From positions 141,924,823 to 141,988,822 of the forward strand of contig NC_064822.1 in assembly GCF_024166365.1 (NCBI RefSeq): a stretch of DNA of 64,000 nt, written 5' to 3'. Both the position numbers and the translations under genes were made by a program. The stretch comes from Elephas maximus indicus (lineage: Eukaryota; Chordata; Mammalia; Proboscidea; Elephantidae). Shown in pieces: positions 23,374 through 34,513 of the stretch. The stretch's first letter is position 1. The number at the start of each line of letters is the position of its first letter. The notes under the pieces were generated by a model. That model did not search any database, was not told where the DNA came from, and worked only from the letters and a program-made list of their open reading frames with translations.

Positions 23374-24516
23374 CTTGTTAATTTATCTGTCTAGGTTGGA
23401 CTGATGATAATGCTAGCCACAAAGAATAAGGAGTATCCTGGTACAAAAGTTTTAGGATTAGAGAATGTAAAATGGCAGACCTTTTTTTTTTTTTTTTTTT
23501 TGACAAAATACATTTTAAAATAAATCCTTCCTCCTTCTTGTTCCAGATAGGATTCATGAAAATTAAAAAAAAAAAAAAAAGCTTCTTTGGGTTCTTGCAA
23601 ATTTTTAAGAGTGTAGGGATCCTGGGACCAAGAAGTTTGAGACCACTGGTATATAGGATGATATCCTGGCATTTAAGCTCTCACTCCCAGATGTTAATTC
23701 ATTCCTTTACAGGAAAAACTAGTCTTACAGAAGCATAGTGACAGGAATGGAAAGATTATAAAGCAATTTCAGCAAGATCAGGATATTCATTTTTAACTTT
23801 TATCCAAAATGCAGAGAATTACGTTGTTCCAAATTTGTCTTCAATCCTTCATTGATGGTCAATTCCAATAATTTATTCAATAGTTATAGTTAAATCTAAA
23901 ATAATTTTTGATGAAGTAAAACGGATTCTGCATGATTTTATTTTGATGGAAAATGAAATTCAAAGTGTCCCACAAAATCTGTAAGGTATTTGATTATAAT
24001 TTTTTTGCAAATGTACAATATCAAGATCACCACCTATTTTGCCATTAATTTTTACTAAAATATGGAACATATAGCAATCTGTAGAAACATTTTTGAGTTT
24101 CTAACTTCCATTTTTGTCTATCTTTCATTGAAAAACATTTTATATTTCTTCCTTGAATTGAAGGTTAATTTCATCCCACCCACTCCCCCCAAAAAAGGAC
24201 AAGAAGCTAGCAAACAAGTCTAATTCATGTATTTAAAACCAACCTGGTTTTTTATCTTGCAAAAGCACTAAGAGTTCATTCCCAAAGTTCAAGTACTCTT
24301 GATTGAAAATTTCCTTTTGAAAACCACTGTACTTCAGCATATGGTAACATTGATTATGATCCACTTCCAAACGGTCATTTAATTTTTTAAAGATCTCAAA
24401 TTTAATGCATTAGGACATTTACATTCTTAGTGAATTACTGTTTATTCTTAAACTGATATAGCAAGCATACTGTTAAGTTCAGGTGACATATCAAGAATCT
24501 CAATGAAAGAAGTCCT
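23374..24516. other. PAWR intron 4, unassigned part with T20 and A16 tracts
   Basis: Non-repetitive AT-rich intron apart from a T-tract at 23482-23501 and an A-tract at 23565-23580, which can pair with each other. GAGACCACTGG near 23640 may be a remnant of a MER5-type end, but it is too short to call. Confidence 0.5.
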
Positions 24517-24672
24517 AAACCCAGGGCCACCCAGTTGATTCAGACTCATAGCAATCCTTAGTGTTTCCAAGGCTGTAAATCTTTACAGCAGCAGACTGCT
24601 ACATCTTTCTCCCATGGAGCAGCTGGTGAATTTGAACCACTGACTTTTCAGTTAGCACCTGAGCACTGTGGT
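24517..24672 (-). mobile_element. AfroSINE (long form), diverged
   Basis: Reverse copy: AAACCCAGGGCCACCCAGTT (3' end), the internal block GTAAATCTTTACAGCAGCAG typical of the long form, then TGAATTTGAACCACTGAC (B-box region) and a decayed 5' end at about 24672. A deletion removes part of the middle. Confidence 0.9.
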
Positions 24673-24800
24673 TTTAGCACTTCCCCATAAATTATGGCTG
24701 AAACTGAACTCAATACAGGAGGAATAAAGTTTCCCAACAAAACTATTAACAAACACTCTTTTGCTCTGCATCTCTGAAATTACTTCCATCATCATCATTT

Positions 24801-25154
24801 GGTAGTCCCCAGATTACAAGCGAGATCCACCCCTAAATTGGTCTTTAAGTCAAATTTGTATGTAAACTAGAACAGGTATGTCAGCAGAACAGTATCTAAT
24901 GTCACTTAGTCAAGTGTTTGTCTCAGTATAAAGTGTACCTCTCCAGGGTAAGAAGCAGTTCCAGATGCGCTAAAACATCTTTAAGATAATAATACAGTAA
25001 TAATAATGTTTTGATGTGCATCACAAAGTAGCCCCCATTTCTTATTATAAACCACTGTATGTACTTTGAGTTTTTAATATAATAGGCTTTACGGGGGTTG
25101 GTTGGTAACCAGGGGTTGTAAGTCAGTCAAATGTTCATAACCTGAAGACTGCCT
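24801..25154. mobile_element. small non-autonomous DNA transposon (MITE-like) with inverted ends
   Basis: The left end GGTAGTCCCCAGATTACAAG and the right end read inverted (AGGCAGTCTTCAGGTTATGA) match at about three quarters of positions, giving imperfect terminal inverted repeats of about 21 bp around a 354-bp element with no coding frame. The AT-rich middle (ataataatacagtaataata) fits an old mariner/Tigger-type derivative. The family name is not certain. A TA follows the right end. Confidence 0.65.
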
Positions 25155-26740
25155 GTACTGTCACGTTCAGAAGGTATATCTTTTCTTTTTAAAAAAAAAA
25201 AAAAGTCCAGTAAAGCTTGTTTTATATCATGGGTAAATTAGGGTTAAAAACAATATAAATTTGACTTCCAGATTTAGCTAATACCTATAAATCTAGAAAT
25301 TCAAAAGAAAGGCTTTTAATTATCATTTTATTTTTATGTACTTTTTATTATTTTATTTATGAAACAAGTCCGACTAAAATTAACACAATATTTTAGAAAT
25401 CAAGTTTTAAAAATAAATAAATGCTTAAATTTTCTTCAGTTCTTATACATTTTTGGGTTACAAATGGCTAAACAAAAATATCACAGTTGTAACACTGTCT
25501 TGCTAGACATGACTAACACACCACATGTAACTGACTTATCACAGCAATTGAGGAAACAGTCTACATCCCGTTCAAAGAGGAATCTATTGATCGTGTTCTT
25601 GGATGTGATGATAATGTCAAATAGCAATTCAAGTTTCTAAATGCTTACTCTCAAATTCTGTTCTTATCTTTTAAGATATCGGTAACAGCTCAAGGACCAC
25701 ATTTTGAGAAGCATTATGCCAGAATATGTTTAAATTTAGACTTAAAAGAGGACTGAGAACGTGCAAATACCTAGAAGCAAAGAGTATGTGGCCCATTTGA
25801 AAAACAGGAAAAGTCCAATATGGCTAAAGTGTGAAATGTAAACACAGGTGTGAGAGAAAAATGAAGCAGGAAAAGCAAGCAGGAGACCTGAAAGCTATCT
25901 TATGAAAGAATTTAAACTAACAGTCACCAAACTTTCTTCATTACATACCCATGGTAGTATGCATGTTTATATACCTACGAAAAATATGACCATAATATAA
26001 AAATAAACATTATCACAAAAAATACAACATAAAGGAATAAAACAGACTAAAATTTCCTTTAACTATTTATGGTGTTTTCTTCACACTAAAACTGATGATT
26101 GATAATATCTTTTAATAAAAGTTTAATTGGATATGCTTCAGTATTTCTGAAGATCTTACTTTAACATTTTGTTGTGATACAAAGATTTGAAGAGCTAGTT
26201 CTAAGATCAGTTTGCATACTTGATTTTTAATGACTACCATAGCAAAAAGACGCCCCACAGTAAGATTTTGAATTTTTAAAATCTAAAATTTTAAAACTCC
26301 ATAATCAGGATTAAGAGATTTTCCTGAATTTATGAGAATAGATTCTGTGTCCTTTGTAAAATAAACTACCATGTGATCACCTTTGCAGGTATATCCTTAA
26401 TTTTCTCCTTAAATTCCCTCCTCAGACTTATCCATTCATGACTATTAGGTTAAACTAGATAGTGATCCATACATCCATTTAAATAGACTTTCAAATTACA
26501 GTAGTGTGTAACTTGTAGAAAGTGAACAAAGCATCTTGGGGAGGTATCCTAGAGATACCTCCAGTACCAAATGAGCATCTGACACAGAGAGCAAGAGAGG
26601 CCTAAATGACTAGTACACGGTAAATATCTTCATTTTTTTTTTAGATAAAAAGATAAACATAAATAGAAGTTCTAATTTTTTCTACTGCCCCTAATAAATT
26701 ATCTTGTGTATCATCCCCGTTTAGAGACAATGGCTTTAGA
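25155..26740. other. PAWR intron 4, unassigned part
   Basis: AT-rich intron with no confident element. The fragment GGACCACATTTTGAGAAGCA at 25694-25713 resembles a MER5 3' end. The 93-codon frame at 25359-25640 has no recognisable motif. Confidence 0.45.
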
Positions 26741-27240
26741 TTTCATTTCAAGTTAATGGGAAACCATTGAGGCAGGAAAAGTAACAATCTTTTTAAAAGA
26801 ATACAGTGGAGATGAAGAGGCTGGTTTGGAGGCTACTGTCATGATCCACGTGAAAAATGATGGTACCCTAGAATGGTGGGGTAGCATTGAAGATAATCAG
26901 GAGACAGACTCAGTAGGGCTGGATGTGGATGGGGTGGTAAAAGAGTCATAAATGATGTCCAGGTTTTCAGCTGTGGATATTGATGACAACTCCTGCAACC
27001 TGTGAGGTTTCATAAGTTTGCTTTTGAACATGCTGACTTTAGGATGTCTCTGAGATACTTAAAAGCAGATATTTAATAGTAGTTGGTTATACAGGTATTG
27101 GAGTCATCAGCACATGTACAGTTGGTAACTGAAGCTACTGAAGGGAAGTACGGGTAGACAGGGTAGGAAGAAAATCAGGAGAGGAAGGTGCCACTGAAGC
27201 CACACCATCTTCTAGAAGAGCACTGGAAACCTTTTAAAGG
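26741..27240 (+). repeat. possible ancient interspersed repeat, family unknown
   Basis: The run GGGAAACCATTGAGGCAGGA, then GAAGAGGCTGGTTTGGAGGC, ATGATGTCCAGGTTTTCAGC and GGAGTCATCAGCACATGTAC follows the block order of a widespread old mammalian repeat that I remember but cannot name. Non-coding and diverged. Confidence 0.4.
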
Positions 27241-27319
27241 TCATCTTTCCACCCCAAAAAATAAAGTCTTATTATTTGCATCAATCACAAGACTATTCAA
27301 GTAAAGACTACAATGCTGA

Positions 27320-27412
27320 CAACTACAAACAAAACAACCCTAGAAATATGGATGTCCGTTAAGTTTTATAAAACCCTAGAAATATGGATGTCCCTTAATA
27401 GTTTTGTAGTTG
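27320..27412. repeat. direct repeat inside a short inverted repeat
   Basis: A 27-bp sequence beginning aaccctagaaatatggatg occurs at 27336-27362 and 27372-27398 with one mismatch. The pair is flanked by caactacaaacaaaac (about 27320-27335) and gttttgtagttg (about 27401-27412), which are nearly inverted. Could form a hairpin. No coding potential. Confidence 0.85.
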
Positions 27413-29593
27413 TTTGATAAACAAGCTTAAAACAGTATTTCAAAACAGTTTAACAATTTAAAAAAATCCTTCACATTAGGTTTGTCAACACATAAATGTT
27501 ATTATACAAATTCAAGAGCAAGCAATAATTTGTACTGAAAAACAAAATCAGCGCTTTATCCCCGAGTACATATTAGGTTTGGAAAGAATACTGTTATAAT
27601 AGGGAAGAATCGTGTTACTTGATTTTACTGCCAAATTTAGCTCTGTTTATTCTAAAAACAGAATGTTTTTAACCTTTTTGAAGGCCGGATATGCACACTG
27701 CAAAATACCCAGAATAAAAGATTGTTTCATTAACTCCAAAAAGTTTGTAACGTTCTACTTAGGAATGTTAACATAATTCTCTAATAATAAATTCCAAAAA
27801 GAACCACCCCCCCCACCCTTAGCTATGAAGACATTAACAATAATATTCAGAAAAGGGAAAGGGATAAACAGTATCATCAAAGAAAAATACCACCCTTTAC
27901 TGGAAGCCCCCCCACCCCTTACCCTGGGAATTTTCACATGTTTTGTGGAAAGACATACCCGGTGGCTAGGAGGTGTTGTGTTGGGGGAAAAACACTGTTA
28001 TTCTAAAACAATCATGAGAAAAAGATTGGCAGCATTATGAGATTACAGCTAGAGGAATTTTCCACGAAAATAGATATTTCAGAGCTTAGCAATTAAAAGA
28101 AATACAAGACTCATGGGTAAAATCCTACTTTTAAAATGGATATCAAACATTCAGAAGTACTGGATAAATCATGGAATTCCTAAATAATCAACAAGTACAT
28201 GACAGCCCTCCATACTTTCATCTTTCACTATTCCATCTTCCCCCAGTCCTCACTCCTCGTAACAGTCCCTTGTTCTGCGTAAGTCTTCTCTCTCTTCTTC
28301 CTTTAAACACACACACACACAGTCCAACAACTAAAAATCAAAACGAACCCTCAGGCTATTAAACATCATACATATTCACTAGAGAAAAGACAGCAAACAT
28401 GAATGAATAGAACCGTAATCCCACCAACCCGGAGATAACAACTACTAACATTTTACAACAAATCAGTAGTTTTGAGCCTTTCTGGGTCACAGATCCCTTT
28501 GAAAATCTCATGAAAAGTATAGATCTCCCAGAAAAATAAACACTACATTGTTTTACATAGAATTTTAGCTGGTTCATGATACCTACTGACCTCAAGAATC
28601 CTGAATCTATATTATGATAGACTTTTTCATATGCTCTTTTCCTCCTCATAATTTTTCCACATAATTAATATTTTTCAACAGAATAATTTTGATGGCTGAA
28701 TAGTTGTTCACAGTGATGTATTACAGTTTATATGTTATAGTTTATAGACAAATTATGGGTTCCAAAAGCAGTTATAATGAAGATCTCTGATATATTTAAA
28801 CTATACGTGCCTGAAAAGGGGAAAAGTAGAGATCGCTCAGTATCACCCATTCTTTATACCACTTAAGATAAAATAAAAGCTGAAGATACCTGTGTTACAT
28901 TAAGTGAGGGGCACACCAGAATACGAAATTTTACATCCATTAGAATCACAGTTACACAACAACTAAAAAGCTTGGGAAATAAACTGGGAGTAAAAAATAA
29001 AAATAACGTTAACAGTAACAGATTTGGATGGTAGGATTACGGATGGGTTTTTCTAATCCTAATTTTTAACATTTCTTAAATCTTCAATAGTAAGTACTAC
29101 CGCTTTTAAAATAAAGAAAACAATTTTTTAAATTGCACAAAATTTCTACCCTGATCATTTTCAGTAACTGCAAAGATTTGTATGGGAAGAAGTCCTGATA
29201 AAACTACATGAATTATAGTTAAAAACTCACAATAATAACATGAAACATTACAGAACTGAAATAGGGTTATACATCTACATTTTACTCAAGATGATTAATT
29301 CCTTCTTAACATTCATATCCTGATTTGTCCATGCTCTTTTTTTTATATAAGAAAAAACTCAAAATATTTCCTTTCTTGTAAACTCAACTACCTTTTGCTA
29401 CGAGGGGATGTGGTACAATAAAAAGTTCACTGGACTAAATAAAGCCATTTTCCACATCTAGAAAAGAAAATACCTGCCTGCTGTGTGCCTAATTAGGCTA
29501 TTGTTGAGTTCATATGGTAAAAGTATGCGAAGGTGCTTTGCAAACAAATTAAAATATACAAATGTAACCTATTACATTACATGGGGGTGGGGG
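27413..29593. other. PAWR intron 4, unassigned part
   Basis: No gene. A (CA)n run of about 15 bases lies at 28307-28321. 28465-28650 (GGGTCACAGATCCCTTTGAA and onward) resembles an old DNA-transposon-derived repeat, low confidence. Poly-C/G patches occur near 27806 and 27908. Confidence 0.45.
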
Positions 29594-31195
29594 GTTGTTG
29601 TTAGGCGCCTTTGGGTTGGTTCTGATTCATGACAAGCCCATGTATAACAGAATGAAACAGTGCCCAGTCCCACACCATCCTCTTAATTGTTGCTATGTTT
29701 GACCTCATTGTTGCAGCCACTGTGTCAATCCACCTAATAAAGGGTCTTCCTCATTTTCAATGACCCTGTACTTTACCAAGCTTGATGTCCTTCTCCAGGG
29801 ACTGATCACTCCTGTTAACATGTCCAAAGTATGTGAGACAAAGTCTCACCATCTTCACTTGGAAGAAGTGGCTTCACTTCTTCCAAGACAGATTCGTTTA
29901 TTCTTCTGAAGTCCATGGTATATTATCTATTCTTCACCAACATCATAATTCAAAGGCATCAATTCTTTGGTCCTCCTTATTCACTGTTCAGCTTTCGTAT
30001 GCATATGAGGTGACTGAAAAACACCATGGCTTAGGTCAGGCGCACCTTAGTCCTTGAAGTGACATCTTTGCGGCTGAACACTTAAAGAGGTCTTTTGCAG
30101 CAGATTTGCCCAATGCAATATGTCCTTTGATTTTCTGACTGCTGCTTCCATGGGCGTTGATTGCAGATCCAAGTAAAATTAAATTTGACAACTTCAATAT
30201 ATTCTTCATTTATTATGATGTTGCTTACTGGTCCAATTATGAGGATTTTTGTTTTCGTTATGTTGAGGTGTAATCCATAATGAAGGCTGAGGTCTTTGAT
30301 CTTCATCAGTAAGTGCTTCAAGTCCTCTTCACTTTCAATAAGCAAGGCTGTATCATCTGCATATCGCAGGTTGTTAATGTGTTAACGTGTCTTCCTCCAA
30401 TATATCTTAGCTTCTCGGAGTATTTGCTCAGCATACAGATCGAATAAATATGGTGTAAGGATACACCCCTGATGCACACCTTTCCTGATTTTAAACGACA
30501 CAATATCCCCTTGTTCTGTTCGAACGACTGCCTCTTTGTCTATGTACAGGTTCCTCATGAGCACAATTAAGTGTTCTGAAATTTCCATTCTTTGCAATGT
30601 TATCCATAATGTGTCATAATCCACACAGTTGAATGCCTTTGTGGAGTGAATAGAACAGAGGTAAACATCTTTTTAGTATTCTCTGCTTTCAGCCAATGTC
30701 CATCTGACATCAGCAATGATATCCTTTGTTCCACATCCTCTTCTGAATCCGCCTTGAACTTCTGGCAGTTCTTTGACTATGTACTACTACAACTGCTTTT
30801 GGATGATCTTTAGTAAAATTTTACTTGCGTGTGATATTAATGACATTGTTTGATAATTTCCAAATTCTGCTGGATCACCTTTCTTTGGAACGGACACAAA
30901 TATGGATCTCTTCCAGTCTGCTGACCAGAAAGCGGTCTTCCAAATTTCTTGACATAGATAAGTGAACACCTCCAACACTGCATCTGTTTGTTGAAACATC
31001 TCCATTAGTATGCTGTCAATTCCTGAAGTCTTGTTTTTTGCCAATGCCTTCAGTGCAGTTTGATTTCTTTCAGTACCATTGGTTCTTGATCATATGCTAC
31101 CTCCTGAAGTAGTTGAACATCAAGCAATTCTTTTTGGTACAGTGACTCTGTGTATTCCTTCTATCTTCTTTTGATGTGTCATTCAATATTTTGTC
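29594..31195 (-). mobile_element. RTE LINE, 1.6 kb, inactive, in PAWR intron 4
   Basis: Minus-strand RTE remnant. The 3' end is at 29594 (plus GTTGTTGTTAGGCGCC). Frames on the minus strand read VHQGCILTPYLFDLYAEQIL (30382-30624) and then, after a frameshift, SEEDLKHLLMKIKDLSLHYG (30082-30345). Upstream of the latter is locally preserved YADDT (codons at about 30355-30370). 30787-31044 gives the fingers region (KNKTSGIDSILMEMFQ) and SVPKKGDPAEFGNYQ. Stops and frameshifts separate these pieces. The 5' end including the endonuclease is absent. Confidence 0.93.
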
Positions 31196-32111
31196 CATAG
31201 TTACATTGATTGACATAGTAGTTCTTCCTAATAGTGAGTTTCAGAAATTTCATGACCCCCTACCAAACAGTTCCCCAAAGTTAAACATTTCTTTACAAGG
31301 GGTAAACTATAAAGAATATGGAATAGGTGATGGTCTAGAAAGACAAGAGTTGTCTCAATTTAAAAAATACAGCATAAGTAGACTGAGTGCTTAACAGACT
31401 CAATGCTCCAAAAGTACATTCTTGATATTTGTGAGAAAAAAAAATTAAATATTTACTCACAATTTATAAAAGCATACATTTAATCTGTTTTCCGGGTGCC
31501 TGAACCCTCTAGTAACATTTTAAGAATTATTTCTAGCTGTATATAATCTTGGTTTACTGAAAATACTGTCTAGCATATGATGCCAAATTTCTATCCTTCA
31601 GCCCATTCCTTCTTTTCATCCCCATTAGTCTCCAGATACCCTCACCAGGAAACATCCATTCTCTAGTCATTGTTACAATTTGCTGGCAGATTAATGAAAG
31701 TAATGAATTGATAATGTAAAATATAAATTCATACTAGATAAGGAATTTTTAATTTGAGATACAGATTCTGGGAGGGTTTTTTTTTTTCCCACTGTTTAAA
31801 CAGTTTTAAAACTAGAAGTAGCTGTGAACCTGAATAATCATCAGAAACTTAAACATTTTTCTTTTCTTTAAAGATGGTATTAAACATGGCTAAGTATTCT
31901 AAAAGCTGAAAAGCGTCAAAGCGAAAAATTAATAATAGGTATCTTGCTTTGATTTTAAGTTTGTTTTTTTTTTTTTTTTAAATCAGTTGATCTCAGTAAA
32001 AGAGGAAGGGCAAAGTTCAATCAATCATGTTAAGATTAGCAAATGGTTGATGTTCTATTTTCCTACTTCCTCTTCAAAAAAAAAAATTTTTTTTTTTCTT
32101 TTCTTTTCTTT
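31196..32111. other. PAWR intron 4, unassigned part
   Basis: Non-repetitive intron with T-tracts near 31770 and 31965. No gene evidence; the plus frame at 31176-31394 has no recognisable motif. Confidence 0.5.
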
Positions 32112-32262
32112 AGCCCTAGTGGCACAGTGGTCAAGAGTTGGGCTGCAAACCAAAAGGCTGGCGGTTCGAATACACCAGCTGCTCCTTGGAACCCTTACGG
32201 GGCAGTTCTGCTCTGTCCTATAGGGTCGCTTTAAGTTGGAATCGACTCGACCACAACTTTTT
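32112..32262 (+). mobile_element. AfroSINE (short form)
   Basis: Sense copy: AGCCCTAGTGGCACAGTGGT, B box GCGGTTCGAATACACC, body TTACGGGGCAGTTCTGCTCT and tail GGAATCGACTCGACCACAAC. It is preceded by T-rich sequence. Open frames of 60-88 codons crossing it on both strands are incidental. Confidence 0.96.
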
Positions 32263-33010
32263 CCTTTATAAGCCTCAATATAACCAGCCAACTTCAAACT
32301 TCAAGCCATTTGCTTTTTTTTTTTTTTTTTGCAATCAGAATGGTCTGTATGCATATAAAATAATGGCTCAGAATAAAGTTCGTTTCCACTTCCTTGAGTT
32401 TTGATTACTTTTAACAAAAGTAACAAACTATATGCTGTAAGCTATGAAAACAAAAGAAGTGTAAGGACATAAACATGTTACAAGTAAAAAGAATGTTTTT
32501 CAAAGGCTTAAAAATAAAAAAAAAATGCACCTTGGGAAACAATTTTCTTCCCTGATTAACACAGTGATATATAAAGCTTCTGATTAGTATTTATAAGAAA
32601 ACTATTCCCTATTGATTCTAATTACAGGACATAAATCTGAAAAGTACTTGTATTAAAATTCTATTATTTAATTAGAATTAAATATATTCGACTGATATAT
32701 CAAACCTGACAAGTTATCCAAGTTTACCTTTATTCCCTAAACCAAAAGCTGGTAACAAAAATTATTTCGGTTTGAGAATGTGACCTGGGATCTGGACAAA
32801 TCAAAGCTATTTGGAAATGATTTTTGGCCAAAAAAAGCAGATGGGGGAAGGGATCGTTTTCAGCTGAAACTACTGTTGATGAGTAAAAATTACCAAGCAA
32901 TGTATAAATATAAGCAATTTAAAAGAATCACAGGTTTCATCATAACTGAACTAAAATTACTCAAAAAATGAAAATAAAATCAGTAGCAGCAATGAACATA
33001 TTGAATTTTT
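32263..33010. other. PAWR intron 4, unassigned part
   Basis: AT-rich intron; T-tract at about 32318-32331. No repeat or gene recognised. Confidence 0.5.
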
Positions 33011-33237
33011 TTCTGTCTACCAGGTATAATTCTAAGTATTTTAAATTTATTAATTGATTTAATTCTCACTTTTTATATGTATCATTTAATCATCCTACCT
33101 TCTACTATTAACCCCATCTTTAAGAAAAAAAAATTTTTTTTTTCTTTTTTTTTTTTAAGGTAAGGAAACTAACTCACAGAAACCTGCCTAAGGTCACACA
33201 AACTGTTAAGTGGTAGAAACTGTTTCAGACCTACTTA
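33011..33237 (-). mobile_element. MIR SINE, antisense, with internal A/T-tract expansion
   Basis: Inverse MIR order on the plus strand: TTTAATCATCCTACCTTCTA, AACCCCATCTTTAAG, then (after an A8T9...T10 tract) GGTAAGGAAACTAACTCACA and CCTAAGGTCACACAAACTGT. The homopolymer stretch near 33124-33158 interrupts the MIR. Confidence 0.8.
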
Positions 33238-33469
33238 TTCAATTGTTGATTACCTACCCCTAATAGATAATATGGCCCGTTGTAAAAAATAAAATATTGA
33301 TTTTTATTTATATACAACTTAATATTAAAGTGTTATATGCTTTACCGCAAAGGAATATAATGACAAAAATAATTCAAACTTTAATAATTAGATAAAAAGA
33401 CAAAGGTTTTATATGTACAACTAGGCAGGCAACCTAGGACAGTTACAAAGTATGTAGCCTTAGTGGGAT

Positions 33470-33690
33470 TGAAGGTGGGCTGAAGTCAGGCTGTCTGAGT
33501 TCAAATACAGACTCTACTGCTAACTAGCTCTGTAGCCCCGGGGAAATTACTCTACCTCTTTAACCTCTTTTCCTTCATCTATAAAATGAAGTAAACATTA
33601 TACCTATTTTATAATATAACAGAGAACTGAATGAGATCTCTGCATGAGGCACCTTAGACATTATAAACACTCAGTAAGACTTCCTATTAT
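33470..33690 (+). mobile_element. MIR SINE
   Basis: Near-complete MIR: CTGTCTGAGTTCAAATACAG, CTGCTAACTAGCTCTGTAGC, GGAAATTACTCTACCTCTTT, CATCTATAAAATGAAGTAAA and ACACTCAGTAAGACTTCCTA. Confidence 0.85.
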
Positions 33691-34076
33691 TCTATGATTG
33701 TTAATACAAGTATTATACATGTTTATACATGCTTCTGCTACCATCCTGGCCTCAGCAGAGAGGAGAAAGCTAAGGCACTTCCACTGAACAACTTTTCATA
33801 CCTAATTTTTTCTGCCTACACATGTGCACAAATAGCCACAGTTTCTCTGGTAGAGGTGCTACTCAGTGTACAGGTGGTAAACTTTTATTTTCAATGTTTA
33901 AATACATGAGGGAAAGAGATTCTAAGTTTTCATTTTCCTAACCTCATCAGGCACATGCAAATTTATGGCGCTGGCAATTTTCAAAGACTACAGAGTAAGT
34001 CACGGTCAAACACACATTACATGCCTGCTTACAATTTAATTTTTTTTAAGAGCACATTATTGAGGTGTCTTCCCTT

Positions 34077-34357
34077 TCAGTTCAGTAATGAGATGACTCC
34101 TGAGGTTCACCCTTCAGCCAAAGACTGAACAGGCCATGGAACAACACAAGACTAAAGGGGCGCACCAGCCCTGGGGCAGAGACTGGAAGGCAGGTGGGAA
34201 CAGGAAAGCTTGTAATTGGGAACCCAGAGTTCAGAAGGGAGCATGATGACATGTTGTGGGGTTGTTAACCAATGTCACTGAACAATGTCTGTACTAACTG
34301 CTTCTGTTTGTTCTGTAAACCTTCATCTAAAGCACAATTAAAAAATATATATATATA
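34077..34357 (+). mobile_element. short L1-type 3'-end element with target duplication
   Basis: About 280 bp ends TTCTGTAAACCTTCATCTAA AGCACAATTAAAAAAT. It is bounded by imperfect repeats attgaggtgtcttccctt (left, ending about 34076) and attaaggtgtcttacctt (right, from about 34358). Body blocks CATGATGACATGTTGTGGGG and CCAATGTCACTGAACAATGT recur at 36512-36635 joined to 44112-44178. This copy therefore shows what the interrupted copy looked like before the L1 inserted. It has the 3' end of an L1 but a different 3' UTR from the full-length L1s here. Confidence 0.75.
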
Positions 34358-34478
34358 TATTAAGGTGTCTTACCTTTTAAAAGTTGCTGGAAACAGTTCT
34401 AGTTAGTTAAGCCATGGCCAGAGAGACATTACACTAATGACTACAACACACTGTAAGTCATAACTTAAGGATTCTTAC

Positions 34479-34513
34479 CTTTTGTATCTGCTTGTAACTG
34501 TTCTAGATGGCTC
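34479..34513 (-). CDS. PAWR: PAWR exon 4 (35-nt small exon)
   Basis: A 35-nt exon encodes EPSRTVTSRYK plus two bases of a split Ser codon. It matches human EPPRTVSGRYKS at about residues 217-228. The acceptor is TTTACAG (above 34513) and the donor is GTAAGA (below 34479). The split codon AG|C joins exactly to the first base of exon 5, which confirms the boundaries. It is isolated between introns of 27.4 and 13.7 kb. It is too short to be found by open-frame length and was recognised from the peptide and splice signals. Its length is not a multiple of three, so skipping it alone breaks the frame. Confidence 0.93.

Noticed and set aside
23391-23738. 93- and 88-codon frames on opposite strands
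   Set aside because: Both are driven by the T20 and A16 tracts, giving poly-Phe/Lys runs; not genes.
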